5,372 nucleotides of DNA, from assembly GCA_003529325.1 (NCBI GenBank), contig DPVW01000463.1, positions 1,231 to 6,602 of the forward strand, given 5' to 3'. Under the pieces are notes generated by a model, which worked only from the letters and a program-made list of their open reading frames with translations, was not told where the DNA came from and made no database searches. Positions 5,278 to 5,372 of this stretch are shown in pieces. The translations under genes were made by a program, and so were the position numbers. This stretch comes from Candidatus Latescibacterota bacterium. Lineage in GTDB: Bacteria; Latescibacterota; UBA2968; UBA8231. How positions within the stretch are numbered: position 1 is the first letter of the stretch; each line of letters begins with the position of its first letter.

Positions 5278-5372
5278 ATGGATCCCCAGAACGGCCAGCC
5301 CGCCACCGCCCGGCTCAAAACCGGCCTCGCCGAAATGCTCAAAGGGGGCGTCATCATGGACGTCACCAACGC
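5278..5372 (+). CDS. pdxS: Pyridoxal 5'-phosphate synthase lyase subunit PdxS (5' part, cut by window edge)
   Basis: Only the first 31 codons are present. After a variable opening ([11 protein letters not shown]), the sequence [20 protein letters not shown] matches the highly conserved PdxS/Pdx1/SNZ N-terminus, where Bacillus PdxS has [20 protein letters not shown]. D28 corresponds to Asp24 of the Bacillus enzyme, which acts in the ribose 5-phosphate active site. PdxS condenses ribose 5-phosphate, glyceraldehyde 3-phosphate and ammonia from the glutaminase PdxT into PLP, by the DXP-independent route, in a cytoplasmic dodecamer. The short stretch is distinctive enough for a confident call. The 83-nt gap after the flippase gene and its own Shine-Dalgarno suggest separate or semi-separate expression. 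pdxT, often adjacent, would lie beyond the right edge if present. Confidence 0.9.
   Translation, partial: [31 protein letters not shown]

Overview
The window is GC-rich (about 60% by eye) bacterial chromosomal DNA with tightly packed genes. Spacing and GC-biased third codon positions fit a free-living Gram-negative or similarly GC-rich bacterium. No gene fixes the phylum. I see no transposase, integrase, tRNA, rRNA or CRISPR array.

Layout: (a) 1-123 is a short, less GC-rich stretch with no gene I can support. (b) 124-1197, minus strand, encodes a CNNM/DUF21-CBS membrane protein of the CorC/HlyC 'hemolysin-related' family, probably linked to Mg2+ (or Co2+) transport. Just upstream, on the same strand, is a 22-codon open frame (1262-1194). 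It has a consensus Shine-Dalgarno and its stop overlaps the CNNM start as ATGA, so it looks like a translationally coupled leader peptide. (c) 1198-1371 is the divergent control region between this unit and the plus-strand genes. (d) 1372-5194, plus strand, is a compact probable operon: a phytanoyl-CoA dioxygenase (PhyH)-family Fe(II)/2-oxoglutarate oxygenase, two different xylose-isomerase-like TIM-barrel proteins, and a Wzx-type polysaccharide flippase. The junctions are a 1-nt overlap, a 15-nt gap and a 2-nt gap. (e) After an 83-nt gap, the 5' end of pdxS (PLP synthase lyase subunit) runs off the right edge.

How the genes may work together (inference): the oxygenase and the two TIM-barrel proteins look like a small-molecule pathway acting on a sugar, cyclitol or related polyol. 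The coupled flippase suggests that the product, or a glycan carrying it, is exported, but no glycosyltransferase lies in the window to confirm this. The first TIM-barrel protein has lost two of the usual metal-ligand positions while the second keeps them, so the first may be a partner or binding subunit. The CNNM gene and pdxS look like housekeeping neighbours.

The most interesting signals are the leader ORF and possible RNA switching upstream of the CNNM gene, the uncharacterised oxygenase/isomerase-like/flippase cassette, and a perfect 18-bp palindrome just before a putative leaderless start inside the operon.
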